The notes beneath the pieces are model-generated. The model was given only the letters and a program-made list of their open reading frames with translations, was not told the DNA's origin and did no database searches. 64,000 bases of DNA from Pseudomonas flavescens (GTDB taxonomy: Bacteria; Pseudomonadota; Gammaproteobacteria; Pseudomonadales; Pseudomonadaceae), in contig NZ_JACBYV010000001.1 of the NCBI RefSeq assembly GCF_013408425.1, forward strand, positions 1 through 64,000. Direction: 5' to 3'. Positions within the stretch are counted from its first letter, which is position 1. Each line of letters opens with the position of its first letter. Positions 27,879 to 34,104 of this stretch are shown here, piece after piece. The position numbers and the translations under genes are program-made.

Positions 27879-28139
27879 GGAAAAAATTTGCCAGTTACTA
27901 TCATGACGAATGTGGGAGGGGAGTACGTTTATAAGACTCTTAAAGGAGAAAGCCCTGGTGCCTCTATGGCGGGTGCTTCTGTGGGTAGCGCTGCAGGGTG
28001 GAAAATGGCTGAGGCAGCAGCAGTTTTTGGTGGGCGGTCTATGGGTAATATTAAGTCGGTTCTCAATGCCGTGTTAGGCTCTGTTGTGGCAAAAGAAGTG
28101 GGTGGCGTGGCAGAATCAACAGCAGGTGGTGGTAGATGA
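27879..28139 (+). pseudogene. Orphan CdiA-type pretoxin/toxin 3' fragment, Gly/Ala-rich
   Basis: 86 codons open from a TAA at 27876, with no ribosome site. The sequence is Gly/Ala/Ser-rich with two helical stretches (GASMAGASVGSAAGWKMAEA and SVLNAVLGSVVAKEVGGVAE), like the membrane-inserting ends of some CdiA and haemagglutinin proteins. The stop overlaps the following gene by ATGA. It is best read as the 3' end of a pore-forming or membrane-translocating toxin. Confidence 0.5.
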
Positions 28140-28378
28140 AAATGATAAGAAAGTATGGGTTTATTTTTTTTATACCAGTATTTTATATTGCCGGAGTGTT
28201 TGCGACGATCTATGTTGCTCGTATTTTTGCTGTTTCTTATTGTTTGGGAATCAACCATTTCGATTTTATAAAGGAAGCTGTCAGAGCAGGCGAGCTAGGG
28301 TTGAAGGTTGGTGGCTTAATTGCATTGATTACTTGTGCGTGTATCATATTTGATAGATATAAAAAGAAAGGCTGTTGA
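28136..28378 (+). CDS. Small two-helix membrane protein, probable immunity to a membrane-active toxin
   Basis: 80 residues with two clear transmembrane segments: FIFFIPVFYIAGVFATIYVA (about 9-28) and LGLKVGGLIALITCACIIF (about 55-73), and basic ends (MKMIRKYG, DRYKKKGC). Small membrane immunity proteins pair with pore-forming toxins; the partner here would be the fragment it overlaps. An ATG at 28142 is an alternative start. No named family recognised. Confidence 0.6.
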   Translation: MKMIRKYGFIFFIPVFYIAGVFATIYVARIFAVSYCLGINHFDFIKEAVRAGELGLKVGGLIALITCACIIFDRYKKKGC

Positions 28379-28410
28379 AAGCATAAGAAAGTAGTAATAG
28401 GGGAAAATAG

Positions 28411-28473
28411 TAATAGGGGGCAGGCCACGATTATTTATCGATCTTTGAGTGAATCGTGGTCTGCCCCCTAATA
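28411..28473. repeat. Palindromic element A2
   Basis: Arms of 19 bp (TAGGGGGCAGGCCACGATT / AATCGTGGTCTGCCCCCTA, one mismatch) around the centre ATTTATCGATCTTTGAGTG. It is the most complete copy and sits immediately before a toxin stub. Confidence 0.9.
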
Positions 28474-28542
28474 CCCAATTTCACAAAGCAAGAAGTATCG
28501 AAAATGGCTCGTAACCAAGGCTGGGAGGATTTGCCTTTTTAA
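28474..28542 (+). pseudogene. Orphan toxin C-terminal stub (22 codons)
   Basis: The frame PNFTKQEVSKMARNQGWEDL, then PF and TAA, runs from the edge of palindrome A2 to one base before the next ATG. Its position directly upstream of an immunity-size gene and protein-like composition suggest the last residues of a deleted toxin gene. Too short to classify. Confidence 0.5.
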
Positions 28543-28543
28543 A

Positions 28544-28999
28544 ATGAATAATTTTTCAGATATTGTTTTTCAGACAGAAGCTGGGTGCTTAATGTTTTCG
28601 CCTGTCAAAGTGTGTAACGATGAAGGTTTTTTTGACTTCAGGATTTCCTGTGCTTTGGCTAAGGATTTTTCTAGGTTCTTACAGGGGGATTTTGCTTGTA
28701 GACTGTACAGTAAAGATATAGAGAGGTTGGTTGCTGAGTTCGATAACCATGTGCGAGGATTGATCCTTGGTGAATATGCGCAGTCACTTTCTTATGTTCC
28801 TTTGGAGAGTGATATTCAGATACAGTTCTTAGATGGTGAAGTGGTAGATATTTCTGATGGGTATTTTTCTATAATTATATTGTTTAATTGTGGTAAGGCA
28901 GATGAGGCGTCTTCTAATACATATTTTGGATTAGAGACTGTTGTTGAGGTTTCTGATTTCAAGAGCTTTTGTGAGGGCCTGAAACGCTTGATTCTTTAA
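28544..28999 (+). CDS. Putative orphan immunity protein, 151 aa
   Basis: A soluble acidic protein of alternating beta strands and a C-terminal helix (DFKSFCEGLKRLIL). The start MNNFSDIVFQTEAGC.. follows GGGAGG (28523) and the toxin stub closely. No signal peptide. The family is not recognised. Codon use is strongly AT-rich, like the other orphan cassettes. Confidence 0.55.
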   Translation: MNNFSDIVFQTEAGCLMFSPVKVCNDEGFFDFRISCALAKDFSRFLQGDFACRLYSKDIERLVAEFDNHVRGLILGEYAQSLSYVPLESDIQIQFLDGEVVDISDGYFSIIILFNCGKADEASSNTYFGLETVVEVSDFKSFCEGLKRLIL

Positions 29000-29009
29000 A
29001 CGTAGCAGG

Positions 29010-29081
29010 AAAAGGGGGCAAGCGGAAAGCGGACTGATTTATTTTTCGGGTGGTTAAGATTAAATAAATCTGTCTCCTTTT
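29010..29081. repeat. MITE-like inverted repeat resembling RAYT element ends
   Basis: Outer arms AAAAGGGGGCA / TGTCTCCTTTT (imperfect) and inner arms GATTTATTT / AAATAAATC (perfect) over 72 bp. The outer end resembles the left edge of the RAYT remnant at 26258. It separates two cassettes. Confidence 0.65.
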
Positions 29082-29101
29082 CTATTGGAATGGGATAACA
29101 G

Positions 29102-29587
29102 ATGATTACTGTGAGGTTTGAGACGGGCGATTCCCTTGAGCTTTCTATTGATAGCTTTGTTGGTGCTGATCTTAAAGGTATTAATTTTCATCGCGCTGTA
29201 TTTGAATATTTGGATTTTAGTAAAGCAGATTTTACCGGTTGTGATTTAAGGGGTTCTGTTTTTTAATGCTCTGTGTTAAATGATTCAAAAATGAAGGGGG
29301 TTTCTTTGATTAATGCGGTATTAACGGGGTCTAGAATGAGGGGGAGTGATCTTTCTGAATCGTTACTTATGTATTCTGATTTCACTGAAACAGACTTTAG
29401 CTTAGCAAGTCTTAAAAATTCCAATGTGGAAGGAGGAGACTTTCGCGGTGCAGAATTATCTGGTGCCGACTTTAGTGTCTCCGGACTGGATCAATGTAAG
29501 CTTCACGGGGCATTATATGATAGTAAAACTATATGGCCAAAAAATTTCAACCCCGATGAACACGGTTTGTTAAAGAAAAAAACCTAA
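29102..29587 (+). pseudogene. Pentapeptide-repeat protein gene with an in-frame TAA
   Basis: 161 codons in one frame from ATG 29102, interrupted by TAA at 29264-29266. Both halves show the A(D/N)LXX beat: GADLKGINFHRAVFEYLDFS, SKADFTGCDLRGSVF before the stop, and MRGSDLSESLLMYSDFTETD, GGDFRGAELSGADFS after it. A single change from TAT or TAC (Tyr) gives the stop. Pentapeptide proteins act as immunity factors to some toxins and as DNA mimics; the position in the immunity array favours the first. A GTG at 29273 could restart the C-terminal half but has no good ribosome site. Confidence 0.75.
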
Positions 29588-29613
29588 GCGTTGTCTGTTT
29601 TTTTCTCTGCGAA

Positions 29614-29811
29614 TTGCCGCGCAGAGGCATTGAAGATGTGTTCGAAAAATATGGTGCTCGCCGACGGAGTACCGACTTCCGGCGAGGCGAGCGCTTTGGC
29701 ATACGCGATCACCTAATCACCCTAGAGAGGCCATCCAGGCGGCCCACCTGGATGAGTCAGGCCAGCTACGATCAAGCGCCTGCCCAGCTGGAGGTCCGGG
29801 AGCTGAATAAG
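29614..29811 (+). mobile_element. Internal fragment of an IS4-family transposase gene
   Basis: The plus-strand frame VFEKYGARRRSTDFRRGERF..TWMSQASYDQAPAQLEVREL resembles the region of IS4 transposases just before the last catalytic block. Neither end is intact. With the N- and C-terminal remnants it accounts for most of one transposase, scattered over 6 kb. Confidence 0.6.
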
Positions 29812-29873
29812 TAATAGGGAAAAGACCACGATTATTCTCGATCTTTGAGTGAGTCATGGTCTGTCCCCTAATA
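29812..29873. repeat. Palindromic element A3
   Basis: Decayed copy: TAATAGGGAAAAGACCACGA, then CTCGATCTTTGAGTGAGTC and ATGGTCTGTCCCCTAATA. Left arm has GGGAAAAGACCA in place of GGGGACAGACCA. It precedes the CPCC cassette. Confidence 0.85.
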
Positions 29874-30074
29874 CCGAAGAATGCGAAGCAGTATGCTGAG
29901 CAAGCTAAAATTTTTTAACGAATCCGCCTCAAAGCACACTGACCAAAAAACTCTCGCGGTGATACTCTCAGATATGATCCAAAAACTAATACCTTTGGCG
30001 TTCTGGGGCAGGATGGAGCTTCGAGAACTATGTTTCGCCCCGCAGATGGAATTAATTATTGGAACAGGCGGTGA
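29874..30074 (+). pseudogene. Frameshifted CdiA/RHS toxin C terminus (GDTLRYDPKTNTFGV type)
   Basis: Three frames must be joined: PKNAKQYAEQAKIF (from 29874), FNESASKHTDQK, then NSRGDTLRYDPKTNTFGVLG and QDGASRTMFRPADGINYWNR to TGA at 30072. The last block is a well-remembered polymorphic-toxin tail (GDx(L/V)RYDPxTNTFGV..PRTMFxP..YWN). The breaks fall at T6 (about 29918) and A6 (29945-29950). Restoring them gives one continuous module directly upstream of the CPCC gene, so the toxin is inactive as written. Confidence 0.75.
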
Positions 30075-30086
30075 GAGGTTTTAGAT

Positions 30087-30320
30087 ATGAGTTATGTTTG
30101 TCCTTGCTGTAAAAATCTAACATTTGATGAAGGTCCGCCCGGTACTTTTCAGGTTTGTCCCGTCTGTGGATGGGAGGATAACGAGGTACAATATCGTGAC
30201 CCAACATATGAGGGCGGTGCAAATTCCGTTAGCCTTGAGCAGGCCAAAGTTAACTTCAGCGCTATAGGCGCCATTAACAAGGAGAGCTTGGGTGCTGTCA
30301 GGCGGCCGCTGCCTGGATAG
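30087..30320 (+). CDS. CPCC-family cysteine-rich protein, probable immunity
   Basis: 77 residues starting MSYVCPCCKNLTFDEGPPGT and FQVCPVCGWEDN, i.e. two CxxC pairs making a zinc ribbon, then RDPTYEGGANSVSLEQAKVN typical of the Cys_rich_CPCC family. GAGAGG is ~8 nt upstream of ATG 30087. The gene follows the toxin tail at 29874-30074 by 12 bp, and members of this family recur as immunity genes beside polymorphic toxins. Intact, unlike its toxin. Confidence 0.85.
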   Translation: MSYVCPCCKNLTFDEGPPGTFQVCPVCGWEDNEVQYRDPTYEGGANSVSLEQAKVNFSAIGAINKESLGAVRRPLPG

Positions 30321-30404
30321 ATTGCTGAGTGAAGGCCAATGGGGAGAATTTAGAGCCGATTGCACTCATGTGTTCACTGGTCAAAAAATCTCCGGAGTAC
30401 GGAG

Positions 30405-30467
30405 TAATAGGGGGCAGATCACGATTATTTCTCGATCTTTGAGTGAATCGTGGTCTGTCCCCTAATA
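30405..30467. repeat. Palindromic element A4
   Basis: TAATAGGGGGCAGATCACGA left end, the shared centre CTCGATCTTTGAGTG, and AATCGTGGTCTGTCCCCTAA right end. It directly precedes a toxin stub and an immunity-like gene. Confidence 0.88.
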
Positions 30468-30506
30468 CCTTTCATAATTTTAGATGATGTTCCCCATAAA
30501 CGGTGA
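30465..30506 (+). pseudogene. Orphan toxin C-terminal stub (13 codons)
   Basis: The frame IPFIILDDVPHKR ends in TGA 30504-30506, overlapping the GTG at 30503 (GTGA). The overlap is of the same type as other toxin/immunity junctions in the array. Very short, so low certainty. Confidence 0.4.
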
Positions 30507-30943
30507 ATTTTATGGGTTTTATTAAAGACGCAGTTTTGAGTGCTAGTAATGCTCTAGGGTGTTCTGTGGCGCAGCTTAATAGTGAAGAGACGGCGACTGT
30601 CAGGGTTTGCATTGAGAGGAAATATTCCCATGGGAATGGAGGCTCTCCTCTATGGGAGCGGTTGAGTGGTGATTGCAGTAGTTATGAGCCAGACGGATGG
30701 AGAGCAATTTCTGAGTTTCCATTTTTTAGCAGGGTTACTATGTTTTTCGATAGGGATGATGAAGCTACTATGTTCTCTATTGCTACAGGTAATGATGTAG
30801 TCAGAATTTTGTCAGAGTGTCCCGGATTCGTGTTTTATCTAACTGATGATAAATTCAGCCTTTTGCTATGTCACAATGATCACGATTACTTAATTGGGGC
30901 TGGTGCGGCGGCGTATTGGGTTGGGAATAGAGAAAATAGATAA
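30503..30943 (+). CDS. Putative orphan immunity protein, 146 aa
   Basis: A soluble protein of mixed strands and helices, with an N-terminal helix (MGFIKDAVLSASNALGC) and a strand-rich C terminus (CPGFVFYLTDDKFSLLLCHN). GTG 30503 overlaps the preceding stub; ATG 30512 is the alternative start. Family not recognised. AT-rich codon use like the neighbouring cassettes. Confidence 0.55.
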   Translation: MNFMGFIKDAVLSASNALGCSVAQLNSEETATVRVCIERKYSHGNGGSPLWERLSGDCSSYEPDGWRAISEFPFFSRVTMFFDRDDEATMFSIATGNDVVRILSECPGFVFYLTDDKFSLLLCHNDHDYLIGAGAAAYWVGNRENR

Positions 30944-30977
30944 TGAGCAGAAAAGGGGCTCTCACAGAGTCGATGAG

Positions 30978-31262
30978 GTCAGAGTCGAATGGAACTTGCT
31001 TACGCGTTAACCGATTGATCTAGAAGAAGAAAGGCTGCTCTCAGGCTACGGTGATAGTTGCGAACGCACACCGAGCCCACGGGGCAGCCCAGGTGAATCC
31101 TAGGCGCCGAGCTGCAATTCTTCAACATCGCCGTAGCCATCATCTCACATCCAATGCAGATGCCTATACGTTCTTCAATCTGTAGACCGGCCCCGAGTTG
31201 TTTGAACAGGTTGATTCGCTAATGCCAGATTACCGGGAGCGCCTGTTTCCGCCGACCGAGTA
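30978..31262 (+). mobile_element. Second IS4-family left-end/N-terminal remnant, decayed
   Basis: About 80% identical by eye to 25359-25630, including GCTTACGCGTTAACC, GATCTAGAAGAAGAAAGGCT and the coding start GTGAATCCTAGGCGC. It has an internal TAG where the first copy reads Leu-Thr-Gly, and ends at TAA 31261. It sits before another toxin tail. Confidence 0.8.
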
Positions 31263-31294
31263 ATTGGAAGACCGAAAAGCGCTTTTGTTGATGA

Positions 31295-31537
31295 GGGAAC
31301 GCTCCTAAGAACGTTAATGTCAATGGAGTGGATTACAAAGTAGTTGCGAAGGGCTCTAATTCTATTTCTTGTGTTTCAGCTGGAACTAGAGGCTCTATCA
31401 ATGTCAATCAAACTAAACAGAAACTTATGGACTATTTGCAGGATGTTTATTCTGGAGGTACTGCGATGGTTTCAATTGCTGTTCAGAATGCTTCGCCCTC
31501 TAAGACAGGTATGTGCTCGTTGTGCTTTAATAAGTAG
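31295..31537 (+). pseudogene. Orphan toxin C-terminal fragment, 80 codons
   Basis: An open frame without start from TGA 31292: GNAPKNVNVNGVDYKVVAKG, ..INVNQTKQKLMDYLQDVYSG, ..NASPSKTGMCSLCFNK then TAG. A C-terminal CSLC pair is visible. It lies 64 bp before a SUKH-type immunity gene and is probably the 3' end of its toxin. A deaminase-type end is conceivable because of the Cys pair but not shown. Confidence 0.5.
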
Positions 31538-31601
31538 AATTTTTTTGGGGAGAACCCGTTGTTTGATTTTTTATTTTTCAGCGTAGTGCTAGGAAGGACC
31601 C

Positions 31602-32092
31602 ATGAGCAATTTAGTTAAATCTCTTTTTGGTGCTGATTCTAGGGGGAAGGGCTGTATAGGTTATACTCTCGAGGACTTAGACAGGGTCGGTAGGCTCTAC
31701 AATATTGAGGTGAAGGATTCCCCTAGGGCTTTTCTAGTTGAAATGGGTAAGAGCAGTGGAGGATTAATAGGTGATGATGTTATTCATATTTATCGGCCTC
31801 ATTGGTTTGTTCGTGATTACTTGCTTTTTTAATTTGGCTTTTTTCCGAATTGCAAGAGATGGGTTTCTTTGAGTATTTAAATAAGCCGTTTGTTTTCTCG
31901 TTTGTTTCTGAGGCTCAGTATTATTTCTTGCAAACAGCACTGCCAGATAGTGACTCTGTATATTGCTATGACTCAAATTCTGAAGTTGTTGAGAAAACTG
32001 AGTTTGATCTTCCAGGTTTCTTGAAGGTCCTTGCTGCCGAGGGGAGCTGCACGCATGCACTTGCTACTGAGGGTGATTTGCTAAGAATTTAA
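31602..32092 (+). pseudogene. SUKH (SMI1/KNR4-like) immunity gene, frameshifted
   Basis: The first frame (ATG 31602, AGGAAGGA upstream) gives MSNLVKSLFGADSRGKG..YTLEDLDRVGRLYNIEVKDS, PRAFLVEMGKSSGGLIGDDV, the N-terminal half of SUKH immunity domains. It stops at TAA 31830. The C-terminal half (ELQEMGFFEYLNKPFVFSFV..DLPGFLKVLAAEG) continues in another frame from about 31838. The break falls in a T-rich stretch (CTTTTTTAATTTGGCTTTTTTCC). SUKH proteins neutralise many unrelated nuclease toxins. As written the gene is dead unless the run is a sequence error. Confidence 0.7.
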
Positions 32093-32107
32093 AGCTAATA
32101 CTGGGTT

Positions 32108-32303
32108 TATGGGGGCAGACCCTGAGGAATCCCCACAAATCTACCCCAACACCTGAGCTTGGTTGCACCAAGCAGCGAAAGCACACCTTGGTGTAATCAC
32201 ACTGGTGCCTGATCACTCGAAACGGATGCTCGGCCTTGAATTGAGTCTGCGCGGTGCTCCGCTCAATACGCGCATCGGTCCCTGCCTTCATGCTGCCATT
32301 CAT
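32108..32303 (-). mobile_element. IS5-family transposase C-terminal remnant
   Basis: On the minus strand IERSTAQTQFKAEHPFRVIR, HQCDYTKVCFRCLVQ matches the IS5-group ending ([22 protein letters not shown]). Sequence after that is out of frame. It closes the right side of the immunity array, where GC content returns to the chromosomal level. Confidence 0.75.
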
Positions 32304-32334
32304 GAACAGCGACGTGCCCGGCGTCAGACGTAAA

Positions 32335-32361
32335 TGGGGCCTGTTTCCAGGCCCCGTTTTT
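32335..32361 (+). terminator. Rho-independent terminator at the right border of the array
   Basis: GGGGCCTG / CAGGCCCC stem with a TTTC loop followed by GTTTTT. It reads on the plus strand, out of the array; on the minus strand it also follows the 91-aa gene. Confidence 0.8.
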
Positions 32362-32374
32362 CGTCCATCCCTTC

Positions 32375-32650
32375 TCAGTGTTGGCGCCCCTCGCGCATTG
32401 CCGCATGGTGGGCGGCTCTGGCCAGATCATAGGCGTCCTCGGTCAGCAGGTACGCGGCTTCGCAGAGGTAGCGCAGGTCCTTGGCATCCGCCAGGGTGAT
32501 GTTCATGAGCGCGAGGCTCTGCAGCAGGCCACGAACCGCGCCGAGGCGTTGTTCGGCGCTTTCCTGCAGGTCGATGTAGGAGCGGCTGGTATCGATCAGC
32601 AGTACGGGCGTGCTGCTCGGGTTGCTGGATAGCGGGAGAAGGTCAGTCAT
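32375..32650 (-). CDS. Conserved hypothetical protein, 91 aa, helical
   Basis: A small helical protein (EQRLGAVRGLLQSLALMNIT..LRYLCEAAYLLTEDAYDLARAA) without signal peptide. It resembles the many short Pseudomonas proteins of unknown function with a two-helix core, but I cannot name the DUF. Translation probably starts at ATG 32650, five bases upstream of the stop of a tiny upstream frame, suggesting coupling. A structured leader precedes both. Confidence 0.6.
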   Translation of the reverse strand: MTDLLPLSSNPSSTPVLLIDTSRSYIDLQESAEQRLGAVRGLLQSLALMNITLADAKDLRYLCEAAYLLTEDAYDLARAAHHAAMREGRQH

Positions 32651-32720
32651 GGTGCTGGCCCCCTTTTTCGCAATCGGCATGGGTTCGTGCTGACGGATCG
32701 GGGCTGTGCGAGTGCTTCAT
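32643..32720 (-). CDS. 25-codon upstream ORF coupled to the 91-aa gene
   Basis: AAAGGAG precedes ATG 32720; the frame MKHSHSPDPSARTHADCEKG, GQHHD ends in TGA overlapping the next gene's start region (ATGACTGA). It is His-rich (five His in 25). The strong ribosome site and coupling argue that it is translated, as a leader or small protein. Confidence 0.5.
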   Translation of the reverse strand: MKHSHSPDPSARTHADCEKGGQHHD

Positions 32721-32785
32721 GTGGCAATACTCCTTTTGCATGCTGGAAGCTGCCACGAACCGTCGCCAAACGATTATGGGTGGCA

Positions 32786-32852
32786 GCCGTGCGCAGGTTG
32801 GCGAACCGGGGCAAAAGGAACCCGGCAGACCCGAAGGTCTCCCACGCACGGC
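32786..32852 (-). promoter_or_regulatory. Structured 5' leader upstream of the 25-aa/91-aa genes
   Basis: Outer stem GCCGTGCG / CGCACGGC encloses an inner GACC-CGAA-GGTC hairpin and a second arm GAACCGGG..CCCGG. The elements would fold in RNA read on the minus strand, 66 nt upstream of the small ORF. It does not match any riboswitch class I know. Confidence 0.4.
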
Positions 32853-33121
32853 CGCCATAACACTGCATTGCTACGGGCACAAAAAAGCGCCTGCAATGGA
32901 GATATGGGCGCCTGTGCGCCTTTTGCTGATCGGGTCGCCAAACCCGGTCGCTGAATAGGCAGCGACGTGGGCAGATTAGCGTGGCGACGGTTGCAGTGCA
33001 ATCCGGTGAGCTCGTTCAAGCTGTGGCGTGGTGGAGCGGGGCATGCCGTGTCTCGGGTTAACGCCAGCGAGTTTGTCAGGCAGGTGCTCTTCCGGGTACC
33101 GGGCCCATCGAGCAGGCATAA

Positions 33122-33151
33122 AAAAACGGGGCCTTGAAAGGCCCCGTTTTT
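33122..33151 (-). terminator. Bidirectional rho-independent terminator after the TerC gene
   Basis: AAAAACGGGGCCT / AGGCCCCGTTTTT stem with TGAA loop and T runs on both sides, 22 bp after the stop of the minus-strand gene. Confidence 0.9.
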
Positions 33152-33172
33152 CATTGCATCAGCGTGAGCCGA

Positions 33173-33946
33173 TCACTGCCCAGGGACGTCCTTGCGCAGT
33201 TTCACCGGTTCTACGTCGTCCAGGCCTTCCTTGCGGCGGCGGGCGTTACGCAGGCGGATGTTCAGGGCTTCAACGCCCAGCGAGAAGGCCATGGCGAAGT
33301 AGACGTAGCCTTTCGGTACGTGGACTTCGAAGCTCTCGGCGATCAGCACGGTGCCGACCACGATGAGGAACGACAGGGCGAGAATCTTCAGGCTCGGGTG
33401 TTTCTCGATGAAGTCGCTGATGGTGCCGGCGCAGATCATCATCACGATGACGGCAACGACGATGGCCGCGACCATGACCGGTACATGGGAAACCATGCCG
33501 ACCGCGGTGATCACCGAATCCAGAGAGAATACGATGTCGATGATGGCGATCTGAATGATGGTGCCGATGAAGTGCTTGGCCGCGCCCTTGGGCGCTTCCA
33601 CGTTATCTTCTTCACCTTCCAGGCTGTGATAGATCTCGCTGCTGCTCTTCCAGAGCAGGAACAGGCCACCGAAGAACAGGATCAGGTCACGACCGGAAAT
33701 ACCCTGGCCGAAGATGAAGAACAGGTCAGCGGTCAGGCGCATGATCCAGGTGATGGACAGCAGCAGCAGGATGCGCGTAACCATCGCCAGGGCCAGGCCG
33801 AAGAAGCGAGTGCGCGCTTGCAGGTGCTGCGGCATGCGGCTGACCAGAATTGCGATCATGATGATGTTGTCGATGCCCAGGACGATTTCCAGGGCAGTCA
33901 GGGTCAAGAAGGCAACCCAGATTTCCGGGTTGGTCAGCCATTCCAT
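33173..33946 (-). CDS. TerC-family integral membrane protein
   Basis: 257 residues with about seven transmembrane helices. TerC signatures are clear: TALEIVLGIDNIIMIAILVS in TM1-2 and IAIIDIVFSLDSVITAVGMV in the paired repeat, each with the conserved Asp used for metal handling. ARRRKEGLDDVEPVKLRKD is a charged C-terminal tail. Family members export or supply metal ions (Mn2+, Ca2+) across the membrane. Single gene with its own terminator. I looked for a yybP-ykoY riboswitch upstream and saw none. Confidence 0.93.
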   Translation of the reverse strand: MEWLTNPEIWVAFLTLTALEIVLGIDNIIMIAILVSRMPQHLQARTRFFGLALAMVTRILLLLSITWIMRLTADLFFIFGQGISGRDLILFFGGLFLLWKSSSEIYHSLEGEEDNVEAPKGAAKHFIGTIIQIAIIDIVFSLDSVITAVGMVSHVPVMVAAIVVAVIVMMICAGTISDFIEKHPSLKILALSFLIVVGTVLIAESFEVHVPKGYVYFAMAFSLGVEALNIRLRNARRRKEGLDDVEPVKLRKDVPGQ

Positions 33947-34057
33947 TAGATGTTCCTTGCGAGTGAGTGGACGACTAGCGCGAAAACGCGGCCAGGGTGC
34001 CGAATTCTAGCGCTACTCGTGTGAAAATTTCGTCAAAATGTGTGCATCGAGGGCTAT

Positions 34058-34095
34058 CGACGTTTCAGCACACCGCAGTTTGCGCTGAAACGTCG
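34058..34095 (-). terminator. Long hairpin downstream of the CitMHS gene
   Basis: Perfect 12-bp arms CGACGTTTCAGC / GCTGAAACGTCG with a 14-nt loop, 10 bp after the stop codon. There is no T run, so it may be an mRNA-stabilising or rho-assisted 3' end. Confidence 0.55.
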
Positions 34096-34104
34096 ACTGA
34101 TCCG

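Noticed and set aside
29881..30084. 67-codon open frame before the CPCC gene
   Set aside because: A different frame of the same stretch encodes a known toxin tail; this one is only partly in the toxin frame because of the frameshifts.
33134..33949. 271-codon plus-strand frame opposite the TerC gene
   Set aside because: Asp/Gln-rich antisense shadow without ribosome site.
33947..34057. yybP-ykoY-type metal riboswitch before the TerC gene
   Set aside because: I looked for its paired stems and conserved loop and did not find them.
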